Source: Planctomycetes bacterium syqfu (lineage in GTDB: Bacteria; Planctomycetota; Phycisphaerae; Phycisphaerales; Phycisphaeraceae). Taken from it: DNA of 64,000 nt. The DNA lies in the NCBI GenBank assembly GCA_020974905.1, contig CP087563.1, positions 5,952,001 through 6,016,000 of the forward strand, read 5' to 3'. The position numbers and the translations under genes were made by a program. Positions 53,132 through 61,696 of the stretch are shown here, in pieces. The notes under the pieces were generated by a model. It had not been told where the DNA came from, searched no databases, and saw only the letters and a program-made list of their open reading frames with translations. Position 1 is the stretch's first letter; each line of letters opens with the position of its first letter.

Positions 53132-54193
53132 ATGCCGAGGAGTCGGTTGAATCTGGTGCGCTCACTTGCGTTGCTGTGGTGTCTCATAGCGACAGCGGGT
53201 GTCACATGGGCGCAAACCAACTCCAACACCTCATCTTCGTCTCATTCCCAAACACAACATGCAACGCAAAACATTGCGAAATCCACTTCCAACTGGACCC
53301 TGCTGGCGCAGGCGTCGGATACCGAATCGCGCCCGTTGGGTCCGACGGTCCCCAAACAGCCCAGCAATCCCACATCACCGACCGCACCGACCGCACCGTC
53401 CAACACAACAACCAAGTCCAATGCCGACCCCTTGATGGAGTTGGCGCAGCGGATGCGTGATGAAGCTGCTCGTAATGAACAGGAACGCAACGCTCAGCGT
53501 CAGGCCAATCAGTCCGCCAGCAATGAATCCAAGCCTTTGCCGGTGTACAAACCCGCTGACGCCCAGCCGACGGAAAACGAAGTCCGCAGCCGTGAGTTAC
53601 TCATAGCCAATCCCAACGAACGCAAACCGCTTGGCGAACCGGGGCAGGGGGTGGTCCCTGATTCAAATCCAAACGAAGACGAACCGCTGGGGAGCTTTTC
53701 GGAAACCGGTTCATGGATACTCAACACGGTGACCGCGTTGGGCGTGGTGATCGGTTTGATCTTTGCCATGCGCATGGGCATGAACAAGCTCTCAGGTCGC
53801 CCGGTCATGGGGGGGCGAAGTGGTATTGTCGAAGTGCTCAGCCGAACCTCGCTTTCACCGCGGAATCAAGTCATGCTCCTGCGTCTTGGTCAGCGGATCA
53901 TCGTCGTCAGTGAAGGACCTGCTGGTGTTCGCACCTTGGCCAATGTCGATGACCCCGATGAAGTCGCCGGTTTACTCACCACCATCTCCGCCTCCAAGCC
54001 TGGCAGTATCAGCCAGAGTTTCAACCAACTGCTTAACCGTGCTGACACCGAGATGGACAACCCCTCGGGATTTGCCCGTGAGCATGGCGGTGATGATGAC
54101 GAACACATGATCGACAAGACCCGCAATGAGCTTTCGAGTTTGCTTTCGCGTATCCGTGCCATGAGTGGCGGGAAGGGGGGACGCGATGAGTAA
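53132..54193 (+). CDS. fliO: flagellar biosynthesis protein FliO
   Basis: Helps assemble the FliPQR gate. 353 residues, much longer than the usual 100-140. Signal peptide (LALLWCLIATAGVTWA), a Ser/Thr/Pro/Asn-rich periplasmic part of about 150 residues, one membrane helix (ILNTVTALGVVIGLIFAMRM) and the conserved FliO domain (IVEVLSRTSLSPRNQVMLLR, GQRIIVVSEGPAGV). ATG 53132 has AGGG upstream; TTG 53126 is the alternative. Overlaps fliP by 8 bases. Confidence 0.87.
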   Translation: MPRSRLNLVRSLALLWCLIATAGVTWAQTNSNTSSSSHSQTQHATQNIAKSTSNWTLLAQASDTESRPLGPTVPKQPSNPTSPTAPTAPSNTTTKSNADPLMELAQRMRDEAARNEQERNAQRQANQSASNESKPLPVYKPADAQPTENEVRSRELLIANPNERKPLGEPGQGVVPDSNPNEDEPLGSFSETGSWILNTVTALGVVIGLIFAMRMGMNKLSGRPVMGGRSGIVEVLSRTSLSPRNQVMLLRLGQRIIVVSEGPAGVRTLANVDDPDEVAGLLTTISASKPGSISQSFNQLLNRADTEMDNPSGFAREHGGDDDEHMIDKTRNELSSLLSRIRAMSGGKGGRDE

Positions 54194-55181
54194 GCTGTTG
54201 AATTGGGTCCCATCTCCGATGTTCTTCACAAGCCGCTTGCTGCGTGATGCCGAGCCGACATGTTCGCTGCAACGCGTTGACACTCCGATAGAATCCACCC
54301 AATCGACGGGGAATTGGCGTTGGCTTTGTTTGATTCTGCTGATGTTTGTTCCATTGTGCATGACGTCGGATGTGTCCGCCCAGTCATCACAGGAAAACAA
54401 CAATCGCGTGGAAGTCGACAACCTCGATCCAGCAAATCCGATCTCCGTGCTTGAGCGCGTGGGGCGGGCGATTCCACTTCAACCTCAGGATGGTACGGAA
54501 GTCGACAGCCTGGGCTTGTCCAGTTCGCTGTCGATCATCGTGCTCTTGACGGTGCTTTCGATTGCGCCTGCGATCATCATCATGACCACGAGTTTCACGC
54601 GTATTGTCGTGGTCTTTGCACTGCTGCGTCAGGCGATGGGGACACAGTCACTGCCACCCTCTCAGGTGATTGTGGGTCTGTCGGTGTTCCTGACGTTGCT
54701 TGTGATGGCACCGACTTTTGATCGGATTCACAAGGAATGCATCATCCCGATGCAGAACAACGAACTGGATCAGTTGACCGCCTGGAGTCGTGCCAAGCAG
54801 CCGCTTCGGGATTTCATGTTCGATCAGATCGAGTATACCGGCAATTGGGGCGATGTGTACATGCTGCTCAAATACCGCGGCGTGGACATCAGTCAACCGG
54901 AGAATCTTCGTCGTGCGGATGTGGACATGGTGACGTTGATTCCCGCATTCATGCTCGGCGAACTGAAGACCGCGTTTCTGATTGGTTTCAGACTGTACTT
55001 GCCGTTCATGATTATCGACATGGTGGTGGCCAGTATTTTGATCAGCGTGGGCATGATGATGCTCCCGCCAGTGATGGTGTCCCTGCCGTTCAAATTGCTG
55101 CTGTTCGTGTTGGTTGATGGTTGGCAACTCGTCACCGGCAACATCCTCAGCAGCTTCGCAGTTCCCGGCGTGACGACGTAG
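54186..55181 (+). CDS. fliP: flagellar export gate protein FliP
   Basis: Core of the export gate. 331 residues with a long N-terminal extension and signal peptide (LCLILLMFVPLCMTSDVSAQ). Family motifs: PAIIIMTTSFTRIVVVFALL, MGTQSLPPSQVIVGLSVFLT, LIPAFMLGELKTAFLIGFRL and SVGMMMLPPVMVSLPFKLLL. GGGGGGA precedes the ATG at 54186. Confidence 0.96.
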   Translation: MSKLLNWVPSPMFFTSRLLRDAEPTCSLQRVDTPIESTQSTGNWRWLCLILLMFVPLCMTSDVSAQSSQENNNRVEVDNLDPANPISVLERVGRAIPLQPQDGTEVDSLGLSSSLSIIVLLTVLSIAPAIIIMTTSFTRIVVVFALLRQAMGTQSLPPSQVIVGLSVFLTLLVMAPTFDRIHKECIIPMQNNELDQLTAWSRAKQPLRDFMFDQIEYTGNWGDVYMLLKYRGVDISQPENLRRADVDMVTLIPAFMLGELKTAFLIGFRLYLPFMIIDMVVASILISVGMMMLPPVMVSLPFKLLLFVLVDGWQLVTGNILSSFAVPGVTT

Positions 55182-55194
55182 CTGGGGTCAAATT

Positions 55195-55353
55195 AAAACC
55201 GCCAAGACGCCAAGCCCCCGGAAACGCCAAGTTAAGAGAGCTAAGAGATAAGTGATGTTGTTTGAAACCAAAAAGAAACCAAGCATGAACCGAGCGAAAA
55301 GGGGAATGATATTTTCTCTTTCCGACCTTGGCGTTCTTGGCGTCCTGGCGGTT
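55195..55353. repeat. inverted CGCCAAGA arrays between fliP and fliQ
   Basis: Left arm 55195-55231 (AACCGCCAAGACGCCAAG, then a CCCCCGGAAA unit, then CGCCAAG). Right arm 55326-55353 is its inverse, ending CTTGGCGTCCTGGCGGTT-like. The 94-base middle is purine-rich. Confidence 0.82.
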
Positions 55354-55372
55354 CAAAAAAGGGATTTGAATC

Positions 55373-55627
55373 ATGTCCGTTGATCAGGCCGTCGACATTG
55401 TGCGTGAAGCATTGACGTTGATGCTGCTGCTGAGTCTGCCGATTCTCGGGGCGGCATTGGTCATCGGCATGGGTGTGAGTATTTTCCAGGCCATGACACA
55501 GATTCAGGAACAGACGCTGAGTTTCGTTCCCAAGATCATTGGCATGGTGATCGTGACCATCTTGGTGACCCCGTGGATCGCGACCATGATCCTGGACTTT
55601 GCAAGGAAAATGTTCTCCGGCGGATGA
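55373..55627 (+). CDS. fliQ: flagellar export gate protein FliQ
   Basis: 84-residue gate subunit with two membrane helices. LPILGAALVIGMGVSIFQAM and TQIQEQTLSFVPKIIGMVIV are the family core. Complete. Confidence 0.96.
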   Translation: MSVDQAVDIVREALTLMLLLSLPILGAALVIGMGVSIFQAMTQIQEQTLSFVPKIIGMVIVTILVTPWIATMILDFARKMFSGG

Positions 55628-55668
55628 CGGATTTTTGCAGGATGTTTTCACACAACGTTTCAAGACAA

Positions 55669-55870
55669 TTAACCACAGATACACACAGATACACACAGAT
55701 GAACACAGATAAAGGCAACATGATGATTCGTCACTCCCGCGCAGGCGGGAGTCCAGTGGTATGCAGTAAACGCCTGCACATATCACTGGATTCCCGCCTG
55801 CGCGGGAATGACTCAGAAGCAGATGTATTGATCGGTGTTGATCTGTGTGAACTTCCGGGGGCTGTGGTTA
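55669..55870. repeat. composite element between fliQ and fliR: CACAGATA arms around a MITE-like core
   Basis: Left arm 55669-55716 begins TTAACCACAGATACACACAG. Right arm 55821-55870 is its inverse and contains a CCCCCGGAAGTT unit in place of one period. Between them lies a separate element with its own terminal inverted repeats (55730-55812). Confidence 0.82.
55730..55812. mobile_element. MITE-like element with 29-base terminal inverted repeats
   Basis: 83 bases. Ends 55730-55758 and 55784-55812 match at 27 of 29 positions; each contains the palindrome CCCGCGCAGGCGGG or its inverse. Similar CCCGCGNAGGCGGGAATCC sequences are dispersed in many bacterial genomes. No transposase lies in the window. 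Confidence 0.78.
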
Positions 55871-55885
55871 CAGACCTTGTTTGAG

Positions 55886-56719
55886 ATGAACCAACGAAAG
55901 GACCCAAATAGCGTGCCCATTGGCTTTGAACCCATGTTAAATCACGTGCCTGCCTGGCTGTTGGTGCTCTTCCGCATCGCCGGGATCTTTTTCATGGCAC
56001 CGGTGTTTGGTTCAACGACCATTCCTGTTCGTTATCGCATGCTGCTTTCCGTTGCCGTCGCCTGTTGTGTTTACCCGATGCTCATTGAGCCCGGACGCCA
56101 GGCATTACCCAATGTCATGCCGATCGTGACCAACGGGATGTTCTTCTGGACGATGGGTGCAGCCGTGGCCATGGAGATGCTCATCGGTATCCTTATCGGC
56201 TTTGGTGCCACGCTTCCGATCTTCGGCATGCAGGTCGGCGGACGCATCATCGACCAGCAGATGGGGCTGGGCATCGCAGGTGTGTACAACCCTGAAGTCG
56301 GCGAAGAGGTCGGCATTATCAGTGAATTTTTCTTCATGCTTGCGCTGGCGATCTTCGTGATCATCGGCGGACATCGCGTCGTATTGACCACGCTGGTCGG
56401 CAGTTTCAACCACATCCCGCTTGGGCAGTTTGTGGTTGGTGGTAATGTCATCGACCTGATCGTCGGACTCTGTCATGCCATGTTTGAACTTGGCTTGCGA
56501 GTGTCTGCACCACTGCTTTGCCTGTTTTTCATGCTCACGGTGTCGATGGGTTTCATCGCTCGCACCGTGCCGCAACTCAATATTCTGAGTATTGGTTTTA
56601 CCGTCCGAATCGTCTGTGGCGCTTTGATTGTCATCGGTGCCCTGGGCGTGATGTTTAACGTGTATGGCACGGAACTTCATGTTTTACTTAGGAGGATCAG
56701 TCTGTTCTTTGCACCCTGA
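55886..56719 (+). CDS. fliR: flagellar export gate protein FliR
   Basis: Gate subunit with six membrane helices, 277 residues from ATG 55886. Motifs: LFRIAGIFFMAPVFGSTTIP, GGRIIDQQMGLGIAGVYNPE and a C-terminal LSIGFTVRIVCGALIVIGAL. The start is uncertain: GTG 55913 has AAGGA about ten bases upstream and ATG 55934 would give the most usual FliR N-terminus. The composite repeat ends just before the gene, so it supplies the leader. Confidence 0.92.
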   Translation: MNQRKDPNSVPIGFEPMLNHVPAWLLVLFRIAGIFFMAPVFGSTTIPVRYRMLLSVAVACCVYPMLIEPGRQALPNVMPIVTNGMFFWTMGAAVAMEMLIGILIGFGATLPIFGMQVGGRIIDQQMGLGIAGVYNPEVGEEVGIISEFFFMLALAIFVIIGGHRVVLTTLVGSFNHIPLGQFVVGGNVIDLIVGLCHAMFELGLRVSAPLLCLFFMLTVSMGFIARTVPQLNILSIGFTVRIVCGALIVIGALGVMFNVYGTELHVLLRRISLFFAP

Positions 56720-56746
56720 CCCCGGATGTTTTTATTAGCGTTTTTA

Positions 56747-56780
56747 TGACTAACCCCTAATCCCGAATCACAAATCCCTG
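56747..56780. repeat. single degenerate heptad array before flhB
   Basis: TGACTAACCCCTAATCCCGA then ATCACAAATCCCTG; ends two bases before the flhB ATG, so it occupies the ribosome-binding region. Confidence 0.65.
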
Positions 56781-56782
56781 AC

Positions 56783-57862
56783 ATGGCCGAAACTGATGCA
56801 GAAAAATCCGAAGCCCCAACGCCCCGGCGTCTTCAAGAGGCACGCGACGATGGGAACATTCCCAAGAGCACGGATCTGACAGCCGCGTTGTCGCTGATTG
56901 CTGCCGTGTTTTTGCTGTACATCTTCGGCGGGCGCTTGCTCGGTGGGATGAAAGTGATTCTTGCAGCGATGCTCAGCAACACGCACACAGGTAATCCAAC
57001 ACGCGCCTTGGACGTGGTGAACCTGCCGGTCTTCACCGGGACGGTTCTGTTGCAGGGCTTGGTGCCGTTGACATTGGGGGTGGCATTGGTGGCCCTGGTG
57101 GTGACGATTTTCCAGGTCGGTTTTGTGGTGACCACCAAGCCGTTGGAAATTGATTTGACCAAACTCTCACCGCTTAAGGGTCTGAAAAATATGGTGAGTA
57201 TGCGCGGCTGGACGCGCCTGGGCATGAGTCTGGGCAAGGTGGGCATCATCGGTGCGGTGGCATCACTGTACATTTACATGCATCGCCTGGAGATCATCAA
57301 GCTTGCTGAGTTACAGATGATGGCAGGGATGATGGCAGCATGGGAACTGGTGTTCATGATGGCGTTGTGGATCGGTGCCGTGCTGCTGATTTTGGCCATT
57401 GCTGACTATGCCTATCAACGTTGGCAGCATCACACTGATCTGAAAATGACCAAGCAGGAAGTCAAGGAAGAACTCAAACGCATGGACGGTGATCCGATGA
57501 TCAAGCAGCGTCGAGCGCGGGTGGCCAGGCAATTGGCCATGCAGCGCACCGCCGCATCCGTCCCGAAGGCCGATGTGATCGTCACCAACCCGACGCACTT
57601 TGCCATCGCACTCAAATATGACTCAGCCACGATGAGAAGCCCCAAGCTCATTGCCAAGGGTGCCGACATCATGGCGTTCCGCATCCGCCAGATTGCCATG
57701 CAATACGAAATTCCCATCGTCGAACGTAAGGAGTTGGCCCGCGGACTGTATCGCAATGTGGAAGTCGGCCAGGAAGTCCCGCCGGAGTATTACGCAGCGG
57801 TGGCTGAGATTTTGGCCTACGTGTATCGGCTGAATCGACGTGAGGAGATGGCGGGAGTGTGA
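56783..57862 (+). CDS. flhB: flagellar export switch protein FlhB
   Basis: Switches export from hook to filament proteins. 359 residues: four membrane helices and a cytoplasmic domain with the self-cleavage site NPTH at 269-272 (VIVTNPTHFAIALKYD). N-terminal KSEAPTPRRLQEARDDGNIP is typical. The leader holds a heptad repeat instead of a clear Shine-Dalgarno. Confidence 0.96.
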   Translation: MAETDAEKSEAPTPRRLQEARDDGNIPKSTDLTAALSLIAAVFLLYIFGGRLLGGMKVILAAMLSNTHTGNPTRALDVVNLPVFTGTVLLQGLVPLTLGVALVALVVTIFQVGFVVTTKPLEIDLTKLSPLKGLKNMVSMRGWTRLGMSLGKVGIIGAVASLYIYMHRLEIIKLAELQMMAGMMAAWELVFMMALWIGAVLLILAIADYAYQRWQHHTDLKMTKQEVKEELKRMDGDPMIKQRRARVARQLAMQRTAASVPKADVIVTNPTHFAIALKYDSATMRSPKLIAKGADIMAFRIRQIAMQYEIPIVERKELARGLYRNVEVGQEVPPEYYAAVAEILAYVYRLNRREEMAGV

Positions 57863-57868
57863 AAAGCA

Positions 57869-57967
57869 GGGAGTAGGGAGTAGTGAATAGGGAGTAGGAC
57901 AAGACATGAAAACATGGGAATGAAACGAAATTTAATTCTACTCCCTACTCACTAATCACTATTCCCT
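57869..57967. repeat. inverted pair of heptad arrays between flhB and flhA
   Basis: Left arm 57869-57898 (GGGAGTA, GGGAGTA, GTGAATA, GGGAGTA), right arm 57938-57967 its inverse (CTACTCCCTACTCACTAATC onward). Confidence 0.85.
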
Positions 57968-58046
57968 CAACAAGCCTTGGACAAACGAATACCGCAACGA
58001 ACCAACACAAACAAGGAACCGACTACAACCGGAACGCAAACAACCA

Positions 58047-60257
58047 ATGGCACAACTGGCATCACAACTCAACATTCCTGGCTGGATCAACAAGATCGGG
58101 CGCTATCAGCAGCTGTTCGTGCCGATCGCGTTTGTCTGTCTGTTGGGTGTGATTGTCGTCCCGTTGTGGCCGGTGGTGATGGACATGCTCGTTGCCACCA
58201 ACATCGCCCTGGCAGCGTTGATTCTCTTGACCACCATTTACGTTGCCTCCCCGTTGGAGTTCTCGGTATTCCCGTCACTATTGCTTGCAACCACCTTGTT
58301 CCGGCTGGTGCTTAACATCGCATCGACCCGTTTGATTCTCGCTGCCAACACGACATCACCTGAAGAAGCGACCGCGGTGGCAGGCAAAGTCATTGAGAGT
58401 TTTGCATCGTTTGTGACCGGGGGTTCGCTGATTGTCGGTTTGATCCTGTTTGTGATTCTGATCATCGTGCAGTTCGTGGTCATCACCAAAGGTGCAACGC
58501 GTATCTCCGAAGTGGCTGCGCGTTTCACGTTGGACGCCATGCCCGGTAAACAGATGGCCATTGATGCGGACCTAAACGCCGGCTTGATTGATGAGAAGTC
58601 CGCCCGTAAACGACGTGAGGACATTGCCCAGGAAGCCGACTTTTATGGTGCGATGGACGGTGCTGCCAAGTTTGTGCGTGGTGACGCCATTGCAGGCATT
58701 ATCATCACGATCATCAACATCCTCGGCGGCTTTGCCATCGGTGTGTTTGAAAAGCAGTGGGGCTTTGAAACTTCGCTGGAAGTCTTCACCAAGTTGACCA
58801 TCGGTGACGGCCTGGTTTCACAGTTGCCTTCGTTTGTCATCTCCATCGCGGCAGGTCTGATCGTCACGCGATCCAGTGGCAAGTATGACCTGGGGACTGA
58901 ACTCACCCGCCAACTCACCGGGCGCTGGATGGCCATGGCGATCACCTCGGCTTTCCTTGCGATGATGGCCTTCACCGGTTTGCCTGCCACACCGTTGCTC
59001 GTGTTGGCAGCACTCTTGGGTGTCGGGGCCTGGGTGGTGCGTGGCAATGAGATCAAAGCTCAGCAACAAGTCGTCAAACAGGAAAAAGCCAAGGCCGAAA
59101 AACAGACCACCGAAGTCCCCGTCGAACAGGTGCTCGCAGTCGACCTTTTGGAACTGGAAGTCGGTTATGGACTCGTGCGATTGGTCGACACCGGGCAGGG
59201 CGGTACGCTGCTGGATCGCATCAGTGGTATCCGCCGCCAACTTGCTGGCGACATGGGCCTGGTCATGCCCCCCGTGCGCATCCGCGATAACATCCAACTT
59301 GCACCCACCGATTACCACATCAAAATCCGTGGCAACTCCGTCGCTTCGGGTTCGGCGCATCCCAACCTGTTCATGGCTATGGACAGCGGTCTTGCAAGCC
59401 AACCTCTGGAAGGTGGCATTAAGACCCGCGAGCCGGCTTTCGGACTTGATGCGGTCTGGATTGAACCGGGGCAGAAGGATCAGGCTGAAGCATTGAACTA
59501 CACCGTGGTCGATGCCACCAGCGTCGTCGCAACACATCTGACCGAAGTGGTCAAGAACCATGCTTCGGAACTGCTTAACCGCGAAGAGACCAACAACCTC
59601 ATCACCCAACTCCGCGAAAAGGCACCCAAGCTTTGTGCGGAAGTTCTCGGTGAAGGTGAAAAGGCAGGCTTGATTAAGCCCGGTGAGTTGCAGAAGGTAC
59701 TCCAGAATCTCCTGCGTGAACGTGTTCCGATTCGTGATTTGGAAACCATCATTGAAACCCTCGGCGATTGGGCACCGCGCACCAAGGACATGGACGTGCT
59801 CACCGAGTATGTCCGTAACGGTCTGCGTCGGACCATCTGCAATCAGTACGTGCAGTACGTCCCCGATGATGCCAACAACATGGGTGCAGATGTGCAGAGT
59901 ACGGTCCCCAAACTCTTCTGCGTGAGTCTGGACCCGGCGTTGGAAGATCAGATCAATGGCTTTATTGATCGCAGTGCTGAAGGGTCGACCGTGTCGATCC
60001 CGCCGGCTGTGGCAACACGCATTGTCACTGCAATTTTACAGGAATTACAGCAGCTCATTCAGGCTGGACACCCGCCCGTGGTCCTGGCATCACCGCCTGT
60101 GCGAGCCGCTGTGCGAAGTTTATTGGAACCGCATCTGGCGATGTCGGCTGTTCTGGGATATAACGAAGTCAGCAAAGGAGTCCAGGTGCAAAGTGTGGGA
60201 ATGGTTCAATTGGAATCGGTTAATCAGCAGCAGCAGGCACAAGGGGTAGGTCGTTGA
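58047..60257 (+). CDS. flhA: flagellar export gate protein FlhA
   Basis: Largest export-gate subunit, 736 residues. N-terminal half with eight membrane helices and the FHIPEP region: LASTRLILAANTTSPEEATA, ARFTLDAMPGKQMAIDADLN, AREEDIAQEADFYGAMDGA-like segment RREDIAQEADFYGAMDGAAK, and FVRGDAIAGIIITIINILGG. The cytoplasmic domain from about 350 binds chaperone-substrate complexes. flhF starts within its stop (TTGA). Confidence 0.97.
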   Translation: MAQLASQLNIPGWINKIGRYQQLFVPIAFVCLLGVIVVPLWPVVMDMLVATNIALAALILLTTIYVASPLEFSVFPSLLLATTLFRLVLNIASTRLILAANTTSPEEATAVAGKVIESFASFVTGGSLIVGLILFVILIIVQFVVITKGATRISEVAARFTLDAMPGKQMAIDADLNAGLIDEKSARKRREDIAQEADFYGAMDGAAKFVRGDAIAGIIITIINILGGFAIGVFEKQWGFETSLEVFTKLTIGDGLVSQLPSFVISIAAGLIVTRSSGKYDLGTELTRQLTGRWMAMAITSAFLAMMAFTGLPATPLLVLAALLGVGAWVVRGNEIKAQQQVVKQEKAKAEKQTTEVPVEQVLAVDLLELEVGYGLVRLVDTGQGGTLLDRISGIRRQLAGDMGLVMPPVRIRDNIQLAPTDYHIKIRGNSVASGSAHPNLFMAMDSGLASQPLEGGIKTREPAFGLDAVWIEPGQKDQAEALNYTVVDATSVVATHLTEVVKNHASELLNREETNNLITQLREKAPKLCAEVLGEGEKAGLIKPGELQKVLQNLLRERVPIRDLETIIETLGDWAPRTKDMDVLTEYVRNGLRRTICNQYVQYVPDDANNMGADVQSTVPKLFCVSLDPALEDQINGFIDRSAEGSTVSIPPAVATRIVTAILQELQQLIQAGHPPVVLASPPVRAAVRSLLEPHLAMSAVLGYNEVSKGVQVQSVGMVQLESVNQQQQAQGVGR

Positions 60258-61696
60258 ATAACATCAAGACATTCACCGCTTCAAACATGGCCCAAGCCAT
60301 GGCCATGGTCAAGGCACACATGGGTGACGATGCCATGATTCTGCACACACGCTCCTTCAAGCAGGGCGGATTTTTTGGCTTTGGCGCTCAAACGGTCATT
60401 GAGGTGACCGCCACCACACCCGACGAAAAACCGCGCCGGAGAAAATCCGCACGCCGCGAGCGTCCGCCACTGAACACGCAATCCCGCCCGCCATTGGTCG
60501 GACATTCCGGGGCGTCCGGGGGTTCCGGGGGGGGCAACATGATGCCCACTGCAGGGGACCTGATCCGTCGGACCTATGCCGCAGCACTCAGTGAGCAGCA
60601 GCAAAACGCGCCGTCACAAAATCCCCAGTCATATAACGCCCAGTCCACCTACAACAATCCGCACCAGCCGTTGAACCCGCAGCAGAATGTCATCACGCCA
60701 CCGCCGGTGCATCCCGCTTCGCATCGTCCCAATCCGGCTCAGCCGCAGTATCTCCCGGCATCCAACAAGGCTTCAAATAACACGGAGTCTGCCAAGCAGT
60801 TGGCTGAGGAAATGCAGGCCGTCAAACGCATGGTCGAACGACTTATGCAGCAGCAGGCTTCGCGTGGTGATAACAAACCCTCGGACTTGCCCGACCAGTT
60901 GTTTGATCAGTACATGAATCTGATCAAGCAGGAAGTCGCCCAGGAAATCGCCCAGGACATTGTCACGCAGGTCTCCGAACGCCTGACCGAAAAAGAACTG
61001 GAAAATCCAACCAAAGTCCGCAAGGCCATCCGCGATTGCATCTGCGATTTCATCCCCGCACACCACGAACAATGGGACCTGGAAAAAACCGAAGACGGTC
61101 GCCCACGCACCATTGCCCTCATCGGCCCCACCGGTGTCGGCAAGACCACCACGGTTGCCAAACTCGCTGCAACCTTCAAACTCAAACAGGCCAAGCATGT
61201 CGGCTTGATCACACTCGATACCTACCGTATCGCAGCAGTCGATCAACTACGCACCTACGCAGACATCATCGGCATCCCGCTGCATGTCTGTAACACCGCT
61301 GCTGAACTTGATGCAGCTGTCGGTAAATGTGCAGGCTGTGATGTCGTGCTCATCGACACCGCCGGCCGATCCCAACGCGATGATCCCAAGCTTGATCAAC
61401 TCAAGAAATTCATCGACACCGCCAACCCGCACGAAGTCCACCTCGTACTCTCTTCAACCTGCACGCAGAAGGTGATGCTCGAAGCCGCCAAACGCTTCTC
61501 TGAAGTCCGCACCGATCGCATCATCTTCACCAAACTCGATGAAGCCGTCTCCTACGGCGTGTTGCTGAATGTCAGCAAACAGGTCGGCAAGGAACTGAGC
61601 TACCTCACCACCGGGCAGGAAGTCCCGCACCAGATCGAACCCACCGCGTCGCTGCGACTGGCGGATCTGGTCATTGATGGGGAGTTGGCTTCATGA
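60254..61696 (+). CDS. flhF: flagellar placement GTPase FlhF
   Basis: SRP-like GTPase that sets where flagella form. 480 residues. N-terminal B domain (KTFTASNMAQAMAMVKAHMG, HTRSFKQGGFFGFG), a long Gln/Pro/Asn-rich linker (about 75-175), then the NG domain: GPTGVGKTTTVAKLA, DTYRIAAVDQLRTYADI, DTAGRSQRDDPKLDQL and FTKLDEAVSYG. The linker segment SGASGGSGGG is coded by CCGGGG units (60505-60535). Start is TTG overlapping the flhA stop. Confidence 0.95.
   Translation: MNNIKTFTASNMAQAMAMVKAHMGDDAMILHTRSFKQGGFFGFGAQTVIEVTATTPDEKPRRRKSARRERPPLNTQSRPPLVGHSGASGGSGGGNMMPTAGDLIRRTYAAALSEQQQNAPSQNPQSYNAQSTYNNPHQPLNPQQNVITPPPVHPASHRPNPAQPQYLPASNKASNNTESAKQLAEEMQAVKRMVERLMQQQASRGDNKPSDLPDQLFDQYMNLIKQEVAQEIAQDIVTQVSERLTEKELENPTKVRKAIRDCICDFIPAHHEQWDLEKTEDGRPRTIALIGPTGVGKTTTVAKLAATFKLKQAKHVGLITLDTYRIAAVDQLRTYADIIGIPLHVCNTAAELDAAVGKCAGCDVVLIDTAGRSQRDDPKLDQLKKFIDTANPHEVHLVLSSTCTQKVMLEAAKRFSEVRTDRIIFTKLDEAVSYGVLLNVSKQVGKELSYLTTGQEVPHQIEPTASLRLADLVIDGELAS

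Noticed and set aside
58818-59609. 263-residue frame on the minus strand
   Set aside because: Shadow of flhA; His/Asp-rich composition mirrors the sense codons.
38121-61696. Virulence-type III secretion system instead of a flagellum
   Set aside because: Rod, hook, stator, FlhF and FlhG genes are present, and no injectisome secretin or needle gene is seen.
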